Source: Cyclobacteriaceae bacterium
GTDB lineage: Bacteria; Bacteroidota; Bacteroidia; Cytophagales; Cyclobacteriaceae
NCBI GenBank assembly: GCA_020832375.1
Contig: JAFIEW010000005.1
Coordinates: forward strand, 1-64,000
Direction of reading: 5' to 3'
Length of the DNA: 64,000 bases
Positions 9,040 to 18,524 of this stretch are shown piece by piece (positions within the stretch are counted from its first letter, which is position 1; each line of letters starts with the position of its first letter). Under the pieces are notes generated by a model. It was not told the DNA's origin. It was given only the letters and a program-made list of their open reading frames with translations, and ran no database searches. Made by a program: the position numbers and the translations under genes.

Positions 9040-9681
9040 TTAATAGGCATTCGCTTCCACTAGCTTTTTTATATCCTCGGGATGAGGACTTAAAACCATT
9101 TCACTGCCTTCGCTATCAAATCTGATTTCAAAAGGGTGATTGAGCTGGAAAAAGTCCAATCTGTATGGCTTAGTTTTAGGGTGTGTAACACTCCAATGCT
9201 GGCTATCGACCGTGGATGCATAAAGAAAAAAATTGCGACCCACATTTCTCTCATATTGCACTTGATAGCCTTCTAATAGGCGGTAGAGTGCTTTTATTTT
9301 TGATTGGGATGCTGTGAAAAAAAGTTGCTTTTCGTTTAATTCATCTTGCTTTACTACCAATACATCATAGCCTTGGTATCCGATATAATAGGTGAAAGCA
9401 CCGCCAAAGAAGAGCAGGATACTTAACCAAGGATACTGACCGCTAGAGAAAATCATTAGTGCACCGCTTATGGCAAAAAGCGCACCCACTATTTTGCTAA
9501 AAAGATTCTCCTTTTTCTGAAGTGATAGCTTTAAGTGAGGAAGATAGATTTTTGAAGTCTCGCCTTTTCGTAATACTCGTAAGCTATGACGATGTAGCGC
9601 AACCCGAACAGGTCGCCATAAAAAGTCGCGCTCCTCGAAGGCTGCAACTTGAGGGTCTCTATAGTCCTCATCCCAATTCAA
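9040..9681 (-). CDS. Uncharacterised two-helix membrane protein
   Basis: A 213-residue protein of unknown function. Two adjacent hydrophobic segments at about 65-105 (VGALFAISGALMIFS and LSILLFFGGAFTYYIGY) form a hairpin, with hydrophilic beta-rich flanks on both sides. No catalytic motif is recognisable. No ATG opens the frame: the only upstream codon that fits is TTG at 9681, so the start is uncertain. The gene is not closely linked to neighbours, with 180 bases to hisB and 319 to the DUF4105 gene. It resembles small PH-like or YcxB-like membrane proteins in layout only. Confidence 0.6.
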   Translation of the reverse strand: MNWDEDYRDPQVAAFEERDFLWRPVRVALHRHSLRVLRKGETSKIYLPHLKLSLQKKENLFSKIVGALFAISGALMIFSSGQYPWLSILLFFGGAFTYYIGYQGYDVLVVKQDELNEKQLFFTASQSKIKALYRLLEGYQVQYERNVGRNFFLYASTVDSQHWSVTHPKTKPYRLDFFQLNHPFEIRFDSEGSEMVLSPHPEDIKKLVEANAY

Positions 9682-9824
9682 TACGAGTCGCTTTTATGGT
9701 TTTTCATTGCACTTGACTTTAAACAAGATTTATCACATGCAGTGGATGAGCCAATTATTAAAATTTTTAGCTTGCACCAAGATAATAATCAATTTTAAGC
9801 TTTTTTCCAAAGCGGATTTCATAG

Positions 9825-9862
9825 AAAAAGAGAGCTGAAGGATGATTTCAGCTCTCTTTTTT
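9825..9862. terminator. Terminator at the end of the his operon
   Basis: AAAAAGAGAGCTGAA pairs with TTCAGCTCTCTTTTT. It directly abuts the hisB stop codon and has runs suitable for either strand. Confidence 0.92.
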
Positions 9863-10959
9863 TATAGCATCCCTTTCGTTGAGGGTAGTTTCGTTAATTT
9901 ACTCTCATCTCGCTCTACCGCTACTTTGATTGCTTTGGCTAATGCCTTAAAAATACCCTCTATTTTATGATGCTCATTGTCGCCCTCTACTTTGATGTTT
10001 AGATTGCATTTTGCAGCATCGCTGAATGACTTAAAGAAGTGAAAAAACATTTCTGTTGGCATGTCACCGATCATTTCTCTTTTGAAAGTAGCATCCCAGA
10101 CGATCCATGGCCTACCGCCAAAATCGATCGCTACCTGAGCTAGTGCGTCATCCATCGGTAGGAGGAAGCCATATCTGCGGATCCCTTTTTTGTCGCCGAT
10201 GGCTTTCAAAAATGCTTCTCCCAGAGCGATGGCAGTATCTTCTATGGTGTGATGCTCATCCACCTGCAAGTCACCTTCCACTTTTACGTACAAATCACAG
10301 TCTGAATGTTTTCCAAGCTGATCTAGCATATGATCAAAAAATGGCAGTCCTGTTTTTACCGTTGTCTTTCCGCTGCCATCGAGATTCAGTTCTATGCTGA
10401 TGGCAGTCTCGTTGGTTTCTCGTTCTATCTTAGCAATGCGAGAAGGTAATGCTAGGTATTGATAAATTGATCGCCAGTCTGTGCTTGTAAAGTCAGCATT
10501 GGCGTCATTTTCCTCAGCAATGCGAATACTACGACAGCCTAAGTTTTTAGCCAAAGTGACGTCGGTAGCGCGATCACCGATCACATATGAGCGATTCATG
10601 TCAACAGAACCGTCCATATAGGCTGTCATCATGCCCGTACCAGGCTTTCTTGTAGGCTTACCTTCTGATTCGAAGCTGCGGTCGATCAACACTTCAGAAA
10701 AGGTAATGCCTTCAGCCGCAAGGATGTCCATCATTTTGTTGTGCACCGGCCAAAAGTCTGATTCAGGAAAACTATCTGTACCTAAACCATCTTGATTGGT
10801 TACCATCACCAATTCAAAATCAGTATTTTCTACTAATTTTCTAAGCTCACTGATTGCGTAAGGCAAAAAAGCAAGCTTTTTAAAACTATCTACTTGAAAA
10901 TCTGTCTTTGGCTCTTCTATGATGGTGCCGTCTCGATCAATAAATAGGATTTTTCTCAT
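9862..10959 (-). CDS. hisB: Bifunctional histidinol-phosphatase / imidazoleglycerol-phosphate dehydratase HisB
   Basis: Catalyses two steps of histidine synthesis: dehydration of imidazoleglycerol phosphate and dephosphorylation of histidinol phosphate. The N-terminal HAD phosphatase has [10 protein letters not shown] and [16 protein letters not shown]. The C-terminal dehydratase (from about residue 170) has its metal-binding signatures [26 protein letters not shown] and [14 protein letters not shown] chose ATG 10959 ([11 protein letters not shown]), as the 14 codons before it are not conserved in type. It is the last of four his genes in a hisG-D-C-B operon and abuts a terminator. hisH, A, F and I are not in the window. 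Confidence 0.95.
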   Translation of the reverse strand: MRKILFIDRDGTIIEEPKTDFQVDSFKKLAFLPYAISELRKLVENTDFELVMVTNQDGLGTDSFPESDFWPVHNKMMDILAAEGITFSEVLIDRSFESEGKPTRKPGTGMMTAYMDGSVDMNRSYVIGDRATDVTLAKNLGCRSIRIAEENDANADFTSTDWRSIYQYLALPSRIAKIERETNETAISIELNLDGSGKTTVKTGLPFFDHMLDQLGKHSDCDLYVKVEGDLQVDEHHTIEDTAIALGEAFLKAIGDKKGIRRYGFLLPMDDALAQVAIDFGGRPWIVWDATFKREMIGDMPTEMFFHFFKSFSDAAKCNLNIKVEGDNEHHKIEGIFKALAKAIKVAVERDESKLTKLPSTKGML

Positions 10960-11120
10960 TTTTGTGTTTTGGTAGTCATGGTATTTGACTTCGACAATCA
11001 CTCGGGTTATAATTTGCTTTGGTTGAATACAGTTTTAAACCTAAGCTTAAAATATACATTACCCTTAAGCGAGCTTATCCACGAGAGTGATTGTGTAATT
11101 GCCACCATGTAAAGATAATT

Positions 11121-12200
11121 TTATAAAACTTCGGCAAGAGCTTTCATCTCTCTCATCAGGATGTTATTTTCATACTCAGTACCGATGGTAATGCGCACGC
11201 ATCCTTCGCAATGCACTTCTTTTGAACGATTTCTGATGATGACACCTTTTTCGCGAAGTAAGATACATAGCTTATCCGCCTCACTTACCTGCACTAGTAA
11301 AAAGTTGGCATGACTTGGAAATACCTGTTTTACATAGGGAATATCCAATAATTCCTTCGCCATCTTTTGTCGCATCTTAATCACCCCTTCGGTGGTATTT
11401 CTCATTTTTTCAGGCTGAGCAAGCACTTTCAATGCCTGTTCCTGACTCAAAGAGTTGATGTTGTATGGTGGCTTGATAGTATTTAAAATTTGGATGAGCG
11501 AGGGATGAGCAAAAGCCATTCCTACCCTAATACCTGCCAAGCCCCATGCTTTGCTTAGCGTCTGCAGCACCACCATATTGGGGTAATCTTTGATGAAGTG
11601 AATCCAGCTACTATTCGGTGAGAAATCGATATAAGCTTCATCAACCACTACTAAGCCCTTGAATTGTCTCGCAATGTGTTTAATGCTTTCATCTGAGATA
11701 TTGTTGCCAGTTGGATTATTGGGTGTGCAGATAAAAATCATTTTTGTATGCTTATCTACTGCATCCAGCGCTTTTTGAGCATCCAATTCAAAGCTTCCTG
11801 CTTCTAAATTGACTCGCTTTATTTCAATGCCATTAATTTCCGCTGAGGTCTTGTACATCCCGTAAGTGGGTGGTAAAATCAAGATATTATCCGTTTTTGG
11901 CTCACAAAAGGCACGCATCAATAAGTCGATTGCTTCATCACTTCCATTACCCAGAAAAAGGTGGTCGGCAGAGATACCTTTTAAACCCGAAATGGCAGCT
12001 TTCAGCGCTTTCTGAAGCGGATCTGGGTATCGATGATAAGGGAACTGCTCGCTGTAAGGGTTCTCATTGGCGTCTAAAAATACATTGGCACTGCCAGAAA
12101 ACTCACTTCTTGCCGATGAATAGGCTTCTATAGACTTCAAGTGAGGCCTTAGCAGTTGCTCGAAGCTGAAATTTGTTGAATTAGATATTGTGGTGGCCAT
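11121..12200 (-). CDS. hisC: Histidinol-phosphate aminotransferase HisC
   Basis: A 359-residue PLP enzyme of aminotransferase fold type I that converts imidazole-acetol phosphate and glutamate to histidinol phosphate. Visible features are LGNGSDEAIDLL, the CTPNNPTGN loop, the cofactor-contacting VVDEAYIDF, and the Schiff-base lysine in TLSKAWGLAGIRVG. The C-terminal CVRITIGT carries the substrate Arg. It is the third gene of the his operon, downstream of hisD across a 142-base structured gap and upstream of hisB. Confidence 0.95.
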   Translation of the reverse strand: MATTISNSTNFSFEQLLRPHLKSIEAYSSARSEFSGSANVFLDANENPYSEQFPYHRYPDPLQKALKAAISGLKGISADHLFLGNGSDEAIDLLMRAFCEPKTDNILILPPTYGMYKTSAEINGIEIKRVNLEAGSFELDAQKALDAVDKHTKMIFICTPNNPTGNNISDESIKHIARQFKGLVVVDEAYIDFSPNSSWIHFIKDYPNMVVLQTLSKAWGLAGIRVGMAFAHPSLIQILNTIKPPYNINSLSQEQALKVLAQPEKMRNTTEGVIKMRQKMAKELLDIPYVKQVFPSHANFLLVQVSEADKLCILLREKGVIIRNRSKEVHCEGCVRITIGTEYENNILMREMKALAEVL

Positions 12201-12267
12201 AGTGGCTTAATTGTATGAATAAAAACGAAATTATAACAATTGACATTATTGAAATGCTCATCTCAAT

Positions 12268-12348
12268 AAATAGCATTGCGAATTCATCAGCTTACTTGAA
12301 AAGGCTTCGCCTTTATAAGTCAAGATTAAATGCTCAAGAATGCTATTT
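12268..12348. repeat. Nested inverted repeat between hisD and hisC
   Basis: AAATAGCATT (12268-12277) pairs with AATGCTATTT (12339-12348, overlapping the hisD stop). Inside it is a small AAAGGC-TTC-GCCTTT hairpin (about 12299-12313). There is no T-run at the stem base, so it looks less like a terminator than an mRNA-processing or stability structure. Confidence 0.5.
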
Positions 12349-13629
12349 AGCTAACTTTCTCAATCGAATGCTCACCGCCTCTTTATGAGCGTGGAGGTTT
12401 TCGGCTGCTGCCATATACTCTATCGAAGGTCCTAGATCTTTAAGTCCTTTTTTAGTAATTCGCTGAAAGGTGATTTTTTTTACAAAGCTATCTAGCGACA
12501 CCCCGCTGTATGATCGTGCATAGCCATAAGTAGGCAGGGTATGATTAGTACCAGAAGCATAATCGCCAGCAGATTCTGGTGTATAGTGCCCCACAAAAAC
12601 AGATCCTGCATTGATGATCTGATCGGCGACCTCGTCGGCATCATCGGTACTCAAGATAAGATGCTCTGCCGCATACTCATTAAGCAAATCGATGGCCTCT
12701 TCTCTACTTTTAAGATAGATCGCTCTACTGTGTGTGAGTGCTTTTGCTGCAATTTCTTTTCTTGGTAGGTCAGCAAGTTGCTTTTTTACTGCCGCTAATG
12801 TTTCATCTATTTTGGCTTTGCTAGTGCTTACTAGAATCACCTGTGAGTCAGGGCCGTGCTCCGCTTGCGATAGCAAATCCGAGGCTACAAAATCTGCATC
12901 TGAGCTGTCATCTGCGTATACAGCTACCTCAGACGGCCCCGCAGGCATGTCGATGGCGGTACCTTTTTGACTTACCATCTGCTTGGCAACAGTTACATAT
13001 TGATTACCTGGGCCGAAAATTTTATCTACCGCAGGTATGGACTCAGTACCATAGGCCATGGCTGCGATGGCTTGAGCACCACCTACTTTATAAATTTTAT
13101 CAATACCAATGAGAGAGGCACTGTATAAAATTGCTGGGTTGATGGCCGCCAAATGATCGGTAGGTGTGCAAATAATAATCTCATTACAGCCTGCAATTTT
13201 GGCAGGTATACCTAGCATAAGCACGGTAGAAAATAAAGGTGCCGTACCTCCAGGTACATATAAACCAACTTTTTGAATGGCTACACTCTTTCTTCTACAG
13301 GTTATACCCGGGCTAGTTTCTAAGATGAGCTCCGCCTGTGCTTGAGCCTCATGAAACTTTTTGATGTTGTCATAAGCTCGCTTGATCGCGTCCTTAAGTT
13401 CAGGTTTTACTTGTGATGAGGCCGCTTTAAGTTCTTCATTACTTACCGCAAGCTGCTTCAAATCTACTTGATCGTATTCTTTTGCAAATCGACGAAGCGC
13501 AGTATCTCCCTTTTTCTTGACCTGCTTAAGAATTGGTTTTACTATTTTTCTTACGGTACTCGACTTTTGAGCGGGTCTTTCAAGGATTTTAGACCATTGG
13601 TCTCTCGTCGGTTTTTGATATATTTTCAT
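12343..13629 (-). CDS. hisD: Histidinol dehydrogenase HisD
   Basis: A 428-residue zinc and NAD dependent enzyme that oxidises histidinol to histidine in two steps. Signatures visible are the glycine-rich GLYVPGGTAPLFSTVLML, KIFGPGNQYVTVAK, DMPAGPSEVAVYAD, the catalytic pair in SQAEHGPDSQ, and the C-terminal TNHTLPTYGYARSYSGVSLDSF. Length is normal. It is the second gene of the operon, 172 bases after hisG, a spacing long enough to hide a secondary promoter though none is convincing. Confidence 0.96.
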   Translation of the reverse strand: MKIYQKPTRDQWSKILERPAQKSSTVRKIVKPILKQVKKKGDTALRRFAKEYDQVDLKQLAVSNEELKAASSQVKPELKDAIKRAYDNIKKFHEAQAQAELILETSPGITCRRKSVAIQKVGLYVPGGTAPLFSTVLMLGIPAKIAGCNEIIICTPTDHLAAINPAILYSASLIGIDKIYKVGGAQAIAAMAYGTESIPAVDKIFGPGNQYVTVAKQMVSQKGTAIDMPAGPSEVAVYADDSSDADFVASDLLSQAEHGPDSQVILVSTSKAKIDETLAAVKKQLADLPRKEIAAKALTHSRAIYLKSREEAIDLLNEYAAEHLILSTDDADEVADQIINAGSVFVGHYTPESAGDYASGTNHTLPTYGYARSYSGVSLDSFVKKITFQRITKKGLKDLGPSIEYMAAAENLHAHKEAVSIRLRKLAK

Positions 13630-13801
13630 GCGCTATCTTTTGTTAAAAGGTATGCTTTATGTAAGACCTGATAAGGTATCGTCCTAATTGATCAGTTGAT
13701 GCAGATCTGATTAGCCTTTTTTTACTTTGGCTATTTCTACCAAGCGATACATCCATCATTTTCTTGACATAAAAGTATAAAAAAGCTTTCTGTGTTTGCT
13801 G

Positions 13802-14662
13802 CTATTGGATCATTTTTTCTATTGGTAAAACCAATACCCCTTCAGCACCTGCAGCTTTAATCTTTTCTATCACCTCCCAAAACCGATCTTCTTGAATGAC
13901 CGAATGCAAAGAACTCCAACCTTCTTTTGCAAGAGGCATGACAGTAGGACTGTTTACACCCGGTAAATATGCTTTTATTTCTTCTATGCTCTCATTAGGC
14001 GCATTGAGTAGGATGTACTTATAGTTGCGAGCCGATAGTACGGTGTCAATTCTGAAAAGAATTTGCTCCAGTAACTTTCGTTTTTCCGCACTCAGGCCTT
14101 TGTTTGCAATCATTACCGCTTCACTTTTTATCACCTCTTCCACTTCTTTAAGGCCATTAGTGAAAAGAGTAGAGCCACTGCTTACGATATCGCATACGCC
14201 ATCTGCAAGACCGATACCAGGTGCAATTTCCACCGATCCGCTTATTTCGTGTATGGAAGCATTAACACCTTTTGACTTGAAGTAGTCTTTTAATATTTCA
14301 GGATAGGAAGTAGCTACTCTTTTTCCTTCAAAGTAGCTTGCGTCTGAGTATTCTTTTTCCTTTGGTATGGCTAGTGAAAGCCTGCACTTTGAAAAGCCTA
14401 GTCGTTTGCTCAGTTCAACATCTGGTTTGGCCTCAAGAAGAACGTTTTCACCTACAATACCGATATCAGCCACCCCGTCGGCCACATATCCAGGTATGTC
14501 ATCATCCCTCAAAAATAAAAATTCAATAGGGAAGTTAGTAGCTGAGGACTTTAGTTTGCCCATTCCATTATTGAACTTAATGCCGCACTCTTTGATTAAT
14601 TTTCGTGAATCGTCGCTGAGACGCCCAGACTTTTGTAGAGCTAATCGAATTACATTGTCCAT
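13802..14662 (-). CDS. hisG: ATP phosphoribosyltransferase HisG (long form)
   Basis: The first and committed step of histidine synthesis, condensing ATP with PRPP. At 286 residues with a C-terminal ACT-like domain (about 215-286, with YILLNAP and VHSVIQEDRFWEVIEKIKAAGA), it is the long, self-regulated form that needs no HisZ and is inhibited by histidine. The PRPP loop is EIAPGIGLADGVCDIVSSGSTL. The ATG at 14662 follows 92 bases after the stop of a histidine-rich leader ORF, so this gene is expected to be controlled both by histidine feedback on the enzyme and by the leader. Confidence 0.95.
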   Translation of the reverse strand: MDNVIRLALQKSGRLSDDSRKLIKECGIKFNNGMGKLKSSATNFPIEFLFLRDDDIPGYVADGVADIGIVGENVLLEAKPDVELSKRLGFSKCRLSLAIPKEKEYSDASYFEGKRVATSYPEILKDYFKSKGVNASIHEISGSVEIAPGIGLADGVCDIVSSGSTLFTNGLKEVEEVIKSEAVMIANKGLSAEKRKLLEQILFRIDTVLSARNYKYILLNAPNESIEEIKAYLPGVNSPTVMPLAKEGWSSLHSVIQEDRFWEVIEKIKAAGAEGVLVLPIEKMIQ

Positions 14663-14754
14663 GATAGACTTAAGTTTTTTTTATGAAGAAAATGTTTGAA
14701 TTGCAAAAGCTAAATGATTTTGACCTCCAGAAAGAGAGCCATAAATGCCATAAA

Positions 14755-14826
14755 TTAGGCACAAAAATGATGAGCACCATGAAGATGGTGATGATGTAGA
14801 GGATTGGTATGTGATAAAAATATCAT
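14755..14826 (-). CDS. hisL: Histidine-rich leader peptide of the his operon
   Basis: A 23-codon ORF with 8 histidines, including PLHHHHLHGAHHF, read on the minus strand between a consensus promoter and hisG. Runs of codons for the pathway's end product immediately upstream of a biosynthetic operon are the classic sign of ribosome-mediated attenuation. A 6-bp stem CACCAT/ATGGTG with a CTTC loop (14775-14790) sits inside the His-codon block and is followed by CTCATCATTTTT. A second weak stem, TGCC/GGCA, covers the stop region. I do not see a strong GC-rich terminator before hisG, so the switching mechanism is unresolved. The ATG lies only 4 nt beyond the promoter's -7 box. Confidence 0.85.
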   Translation of the reverse strand: MIFLSHTNPLHHHHLHGAHHFCA

Positions 14827-14830
14827 AATG

Positions 14831-14861
14831 CAAATATACCCTGCTTGATTTATTTACCAAA
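14831..14861 (-). promoter_or_regulatory. Consensus Bacteroidota promoter of the his operon
   Basis: On the minus strand, TTTG (14861-14858), a spacer of exactly 19 nt and TATATTTG (14838-14831) match the primary sigma consensus TTTG-N19-TAnnTTTG. The expected transcription start falls at or next to the ATG of the leader ORF. Confidence 0.85.
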
Positions 14862-14964
14862 TATTTGATAACTAATTTTGAGATTGAATTAATAAAATCT
14901 GTTTGATCGGTAGATCGAGTTTTTTAACGGTCGATTTTTAAATCTTTGAACTGCTATAAAATTG

Positions 14965-14999
14965 AAAATGGGTTGAATACTTTTTACTCAACCCATTTT
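14965..14999. terminator. Terminator after the universal stress gene
   Basis: AAAATGGGTTGA pairs with TCAACCCATTTT across a 10-nt loop. It lies just beyond the stop of the minus-strand USP gene and upstream of the his promoter, insulating the two. Confidence 0.85.
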
Positions 15000-15027
15000 G
15001 TTTATTTATACGATATATTGTTTGACA

Positions 15028-15900
15028 CTATTTTTTACTCTCAAGGCTTTTTAAACTCATCGTCCAAACGGGTCTCTTTGCATGGTTGACGATATCCTCT
15101 GCTATGCTACCACTCAAGAAGTGCCATATCCCTGATCTGCCTGTCGTACCCATAGCAATCATATCCATATTGTTTTCTTTGGCGAAATCTAATATTCCCT
15201 CTTCCTCGCTCACTTCGCTAGTAATATGGACACTAGCATTTTTTAGATTGTAGGTTTTAATTAGTTCTCTGAGCTGTCCTTTTACTAATTTATCTCTTTC
15301 GAAGTTATTAGGCGTGTTTACCTTTAGAATGTGTAAGTTAGCATCAAATTCAGACTGCAAAGTACTTACCTTTTCCATCAATTTGTCCATTAGTTGCTTT
15401 TCTAAACCTAATCCAGTGGCAAATAGGATGTTCTTAATATCACTGACTTTCATTGGATTAGTAACGGTAATTACGGGACACTTAGCATACCTAACCATTT
15501 TTTCAGCATTTGAACCAATGGCAATTTCTTCAAGACCAGATGCACCTCTTGTACCCATTACCACCAAATCAATATCTGATTGATCAATGTCTTTGGCTAA
15601 AACTTGATAAGGAGAACCAGGGACTGCCCACCCTTTTGCATCAACATTGGCCATGAAGTCTTCATCAACAAGCTTTTGAAGTTGTGTTTCTGCCTGTTCT
15701 TTCATTTTTACAACCCATACATTGTCCATCGGGTCGGATTGTACTGCACCAGTAAAGGTCATCATGGTTCTTTTTGCAGGATATTCAATTACGTGAACCA
15801 GTCTTAATTCAGCACCGTGTTTTACGGCCAATTCAGCCGCAAATTTCGTAGCATTGATAGATTCTTCTGAAAAATCAACAGGGACTAAGATTTTTTTCAT
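15028..15900 (-). CDS. Tandem universal stress protein (UspA family)
   Basis: A 290-residue cytosolic protein made of two UspA domains (about 1-145 and 150-285). Each carries the ATP-binding G-2x-G-9x-G(S/T) signature: GTRGASGLEEIAIGS in the first and GTTGRSGIWHFLSGS in the second. Such two-domain proteins bind ATP and are usually raised in starvation or stress; the exact role is not assignable. The ATG start begins the first beta strand MKKILVPVDFSEES. The gene is monocistronic and followed by its own terminator. Confidence 0.93.
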   Translation of the reverse strand: MKKILVPVDFSEESINATKFAAELAVKHGAELRLVHVIEYPAKRTMMTFTGAVQSDPMDNVWVVKMKEQAETQLQKLVDEDFMANVDAKGWAVPGSPYQVLAKDIDQSDIDLVVMGTRGASGLEEIAIGSNAEKMVRYAKCPVITVTNPMKVSDIKNILFATGLGLEKQLMDKLMEKVSTLQSEFDANLHILKVNTPNNFERDKLVKGQLRELIKTYNLKNASVHITSEVSEEEGILDFAKENNMDMIAMGTTGRSGIWHFLSGSIAEDIVNHAKRPVWTMSLKSLESKK

Positions 15901-16286
15901 CGGGTTAAATGGTATATTTTAAGAAATTTTCTAAATAGGTGTACGTTTGAGTTTCAATATAGTTAAAAATACCCTTTCATATCAAAATTCATCCAAAAAT
16001 AGTGTTTTTTGTTTTGGGGATGCCTACTGTTTTTTTAGCGCAATGACCTTCTTTTTTCATTATTATTTAAGAAGGTGGACTTTCCTTCTATGCGGATTAT
16101 CGTATCTTTGAGGCCGAAATTTAGCATACGAAATCATTTTTAGATTTTTAAGTAAAATGAAGCTTGTTGAATTATCATCTAGTCAATGATACATACTGCT
16201 GGGGTAATGCTGTGCCTTATTTAGATCAAATGTTTCTTACTTAATCCCCGCAGAGTAACTTACTTTCAAAAACAGATTATTAGATA
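15901..16286 (+). promoter_or_regulatory. Intergenic region and 5' leader of metG
   Basis: 386 bases between divergent genes. A -7-like box TATCTTTG lies at 16103-16110, with a weak TTTC-type upstream element. The transcript would carry a leader of about 170 nt, in which CTGCTGGGG (16196-16204) can pair with CCCCGCAG (16246-16253), one base bulged, over a 41-nt loop. I match this to no known riboswitch class. Confidence 0.35.
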
Positions 16287-18353
16287 ATGAAAAATACAAA
16301 TCGATATACGCTCACTGCAGCCTTACCTTATGCGAATGGACCTTTGCATATTGGCCATATTGCCGGTGCTTATTTACCTGCCGATATTTTTGCTAGGTAT
16401 CAACGCTTGCAAGATAGGGATGTACTTTTTGTGTGTGGTAGCGATGAGCATGGGGCCGCTATTACTATCCGTGCAAAAAAAGAGGGTATTTCGCCTCAAG
16501 AAATTATTGATCGCTATCATCAGCAAATTAAAGATACTTTTGAGCGCTTTGGGATGAGCTTTGATATCTATCATCGCACCTCATCCCCAATACATCACGA
16601 ATTGTCGCAGGAGTTCTTTACGAATCTTTATGAGAAGGGTGAGTTCATTGAAAAGGAAACAGAGCAGTTTTATGATGCTGATTACGATCAATTTTTAGCT
16701 GATCGTTATGTGATGGGTACCTGCCCTAATTGTGGTCACGATGCAGCCTATGGAGATCAGTGCGAGGCTTGTGGTAGCTCACTACATCCTACCGATCTGA
16801 TTAATCCAAAATCTACCCTTTCAGGTAAAGCACCGGAATTAAGGTCCACTAAGCATTGGTTTTTACCCCTTGATAGCTATCAGGCATGGTTGGAAGAGTG
16901 GCTCATTGAGGGCAAAAAAGGTGAATGGAAGACCAATGTATATGGTCAGTGTAGCTCATGGCTTAAGTCAGGGCTTCAAGCTCGATCTATGACACGCGAC
17001 CTCGACTGGGGTGTAGATGTACCACTTCCAGAGGCTGAAGGAAAAAAGCTGTATGTATGGTTAGACGCTCCTATCGGTTATATCTCTGCCTCTAAACAGT
17101 GGGCTTTGGATCATGGTAAAGAGTGGGAGCCTTATTGGAAAAAGCAAGCAGATGAACAGGATAATAGTCGGCTGATTCATTTCATAGGTAAAGATAACAT
17201 CGTGTTTCATTGTATTACTTTTCCTTCAATACTGAAAGCACACGGAGAGTATATTTTGCCCGATAATGTACCTGCCAATGAGTTTCTCAATCTTGAAGGT
17301 AAGAAGATCAGTACCTCACGCAACTGGGCAGTTTGGTTGCATGAGTTTTTAGATGAGCTGCCTGGTAAGGAAGACGTACTGCGCTATGTGCTTTGTGCCA
17401 ACGCACCCGAAAATAAAGATAATGACTTCACTTGGAAAGATTTCCAGGCTCGTAATAACAATGAGCTGGTAGCTATTTATGGAAACTTTGTAAATCGTGC
17501 TTTGGTGCTAACCCAGAAATATTATGATGGTAAAGTACCTGCAGCAGGGGAGCTTACTGAGCGAGATGAAGAGCTCTTGAAAGTAATCGATCTTTATCCT
17601 GGTAAAATTGCAGCGAGCATCGAGAAATATCGATTCCGAGAGGCACTGTCTATTTTCATGGATATGGCAAGAGAGGGCAATCGCTACTTAGCAGAGGTAG
17701 AACCTTGGAAAGTAGTCAAAGAAGATCCTGAGCGAGTGAAGACCATCATGAATGTTGCGCTACAGTGTACCGCCGCTTTAGCGATTGCATCTGAACCCTT
17801 TTTACCCTTTAGCAGCAGTAAGCTCAAAGGAATGCTCAACCTGCAAGATAAAAGTTGGAGAGATTTATCTCGAGAGTTGCTTAAAAGCGGGCATCAAGTA
17901 GAGAAGCCTAGTTTGCTTTTTGAGAAAATAGAAGACGAATTGGTAGATCAACAAGTACAAAAATTGGAAAACAGTAAAAAAATGAATGAAGGAGAGGCAG
18001 CAAGCCCAGAATTGACACCTTTAAAGGAAGAAATCCAATTTGACGATTTCATGAAGATGGACATTCGAGTGGGAACCATTTTGAGTGCCGAAAAAATGAA
18101 GAAGTCAAAGAAGCTCCTCAAATTAGAAATAGATACAGGGATCGACAAGCGAACTATCTTGAGCGGTATTGCGCAGCATTTCGAACCTGAAGCAGTGGTA
18201 GGGCAGCAGGTGCTTGTTTTAGCTAATTTAGCACCAAGAGTAATGATGGGTATTGAGTCTCAAGGAATGGTACTGATGGCCGAAGATACAGAAGGCAAGT
18301 TGGTATTTGCACAGGCAGATGGAAAAATAGGTGCGGGAAGTACAATTTCTTAA
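16287..18353 (+). CDS. metG: Methionyl-tRNA synthetase
   Basis: A 688-residue class I aminoacyl-tRNA synthetase charging tRNA-Met. The nucleotide-binding HIGH is in [19 protein letters not shown], and the second signature appears as KKISTS rather than KMSKS. Paired zinc motifs CPNCG and CEACG occupy about residues 148-165. The C-terminal 110 residues (from [15 protein letters not shown]) form the tRNA-binding OB fold that dimerises the enzyme. Start and length fit the family. The gene stands alone and ends at a hairpin shared with the convergent gene. Confidence 0.96.
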   Translation: MKNTNRYTLTAALPYANGPLHIGHIAGAYLPADIFARYQRLQDRDVLFVCGSDEHGAAITIRAKKEGISPQEIIDRYHQQIKDTFERFGMSFDIYHRTSSPIHHELSQEFFTNLYEKGEFIEKETEQFYDADYDQFLADRYVMGTCPNCGHDAAYGDQCEACGSSLHPTDLINPKSTLSGKAPELRSTKHWFLPLDSYQAWLEEWLIEGKKGEWKTNVYGQCSSWLKSGLQARSMTRDLDWGVDVPLPEAEGKKLYVWLDAPIGYISASKQWALDHGKEWEPYWKKQADEQDNSRLIHFIGKDNIVFHCITFPSILKAHGEYILPDNVPANEFLNLEGKKISTSRNWAVWLHEFLDELPGKEDVLRYVLCANAPENKDNDFTWKDFQARNNNELVAIYGNFVNRALVLTQKYYDGKVPAAGELTERDEELLKVIDLYPGKIAASIEKYRFREALSIFMDMAREGNRYLAEVEPWKVVKEDPERVKTIMNVALQCTAALAIASEPFLPFSSSKLKGMLNLQDKSWRDLSRELLKSGHQVEKPSLLFEKIEDELVDQQVQKLENSKKMNEGEAASPELTPLKEEIQFDDFMKMDIRVGTILSAEKMKKSKKLLKLEIDTGIDKRTILSGIAQHFEPEAVVGQQVLVLANLAPRVMMGIESQGMVLMAEDTEGKLVFAQADGKIGAGSTIS

Positions 18354-18413
18354 TTGAAAATAAACTGCTTAGCCCACAAAATTCGTTTGAATAATGTAAG
18401 GCTGGGCAAAAAA

Positions 18414-18455
18414 CAAAAAAGGCAACTGAGATTTATTTCTTAGTTGCCTTTTTTG
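18414..18455. terminator. Bidirectional terminator
   Basis: AAAAAAGGCAACT pairs with AGTTGCCTTTTTT over a partly paired loop. It lies between convergent metG and the metallo-beta-lactamase/rhodanese gene. Confidence 0.88.
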
Positions 18456-18524
18456 TTTGTAATTACCTCTTAGAATCTGGTTTATTAGATGCTATACTTG
18501 CGAGATTGATGATAATCGTAATAT

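Noticed and set aside
14663-14754. Classic rho-independent attenuator before hisG
   Set aside because: I found only weak stems and an A-run rather than a T-run on the coding strand; I do not claim a terminator.
16103-16286. SAM riboswitch or T-box upstream of metG
   Set aside because: Neither conserved core sequences nor the usual helices match what I know of these classes.
17294-17326. Apparent loss of KMSKS in MetRS (KKISTS)
   Set aside because: From memory the K-(L/I)-STS form is common in methionyl-tRNA synthetases of this phylum, so it is not an anomaly.
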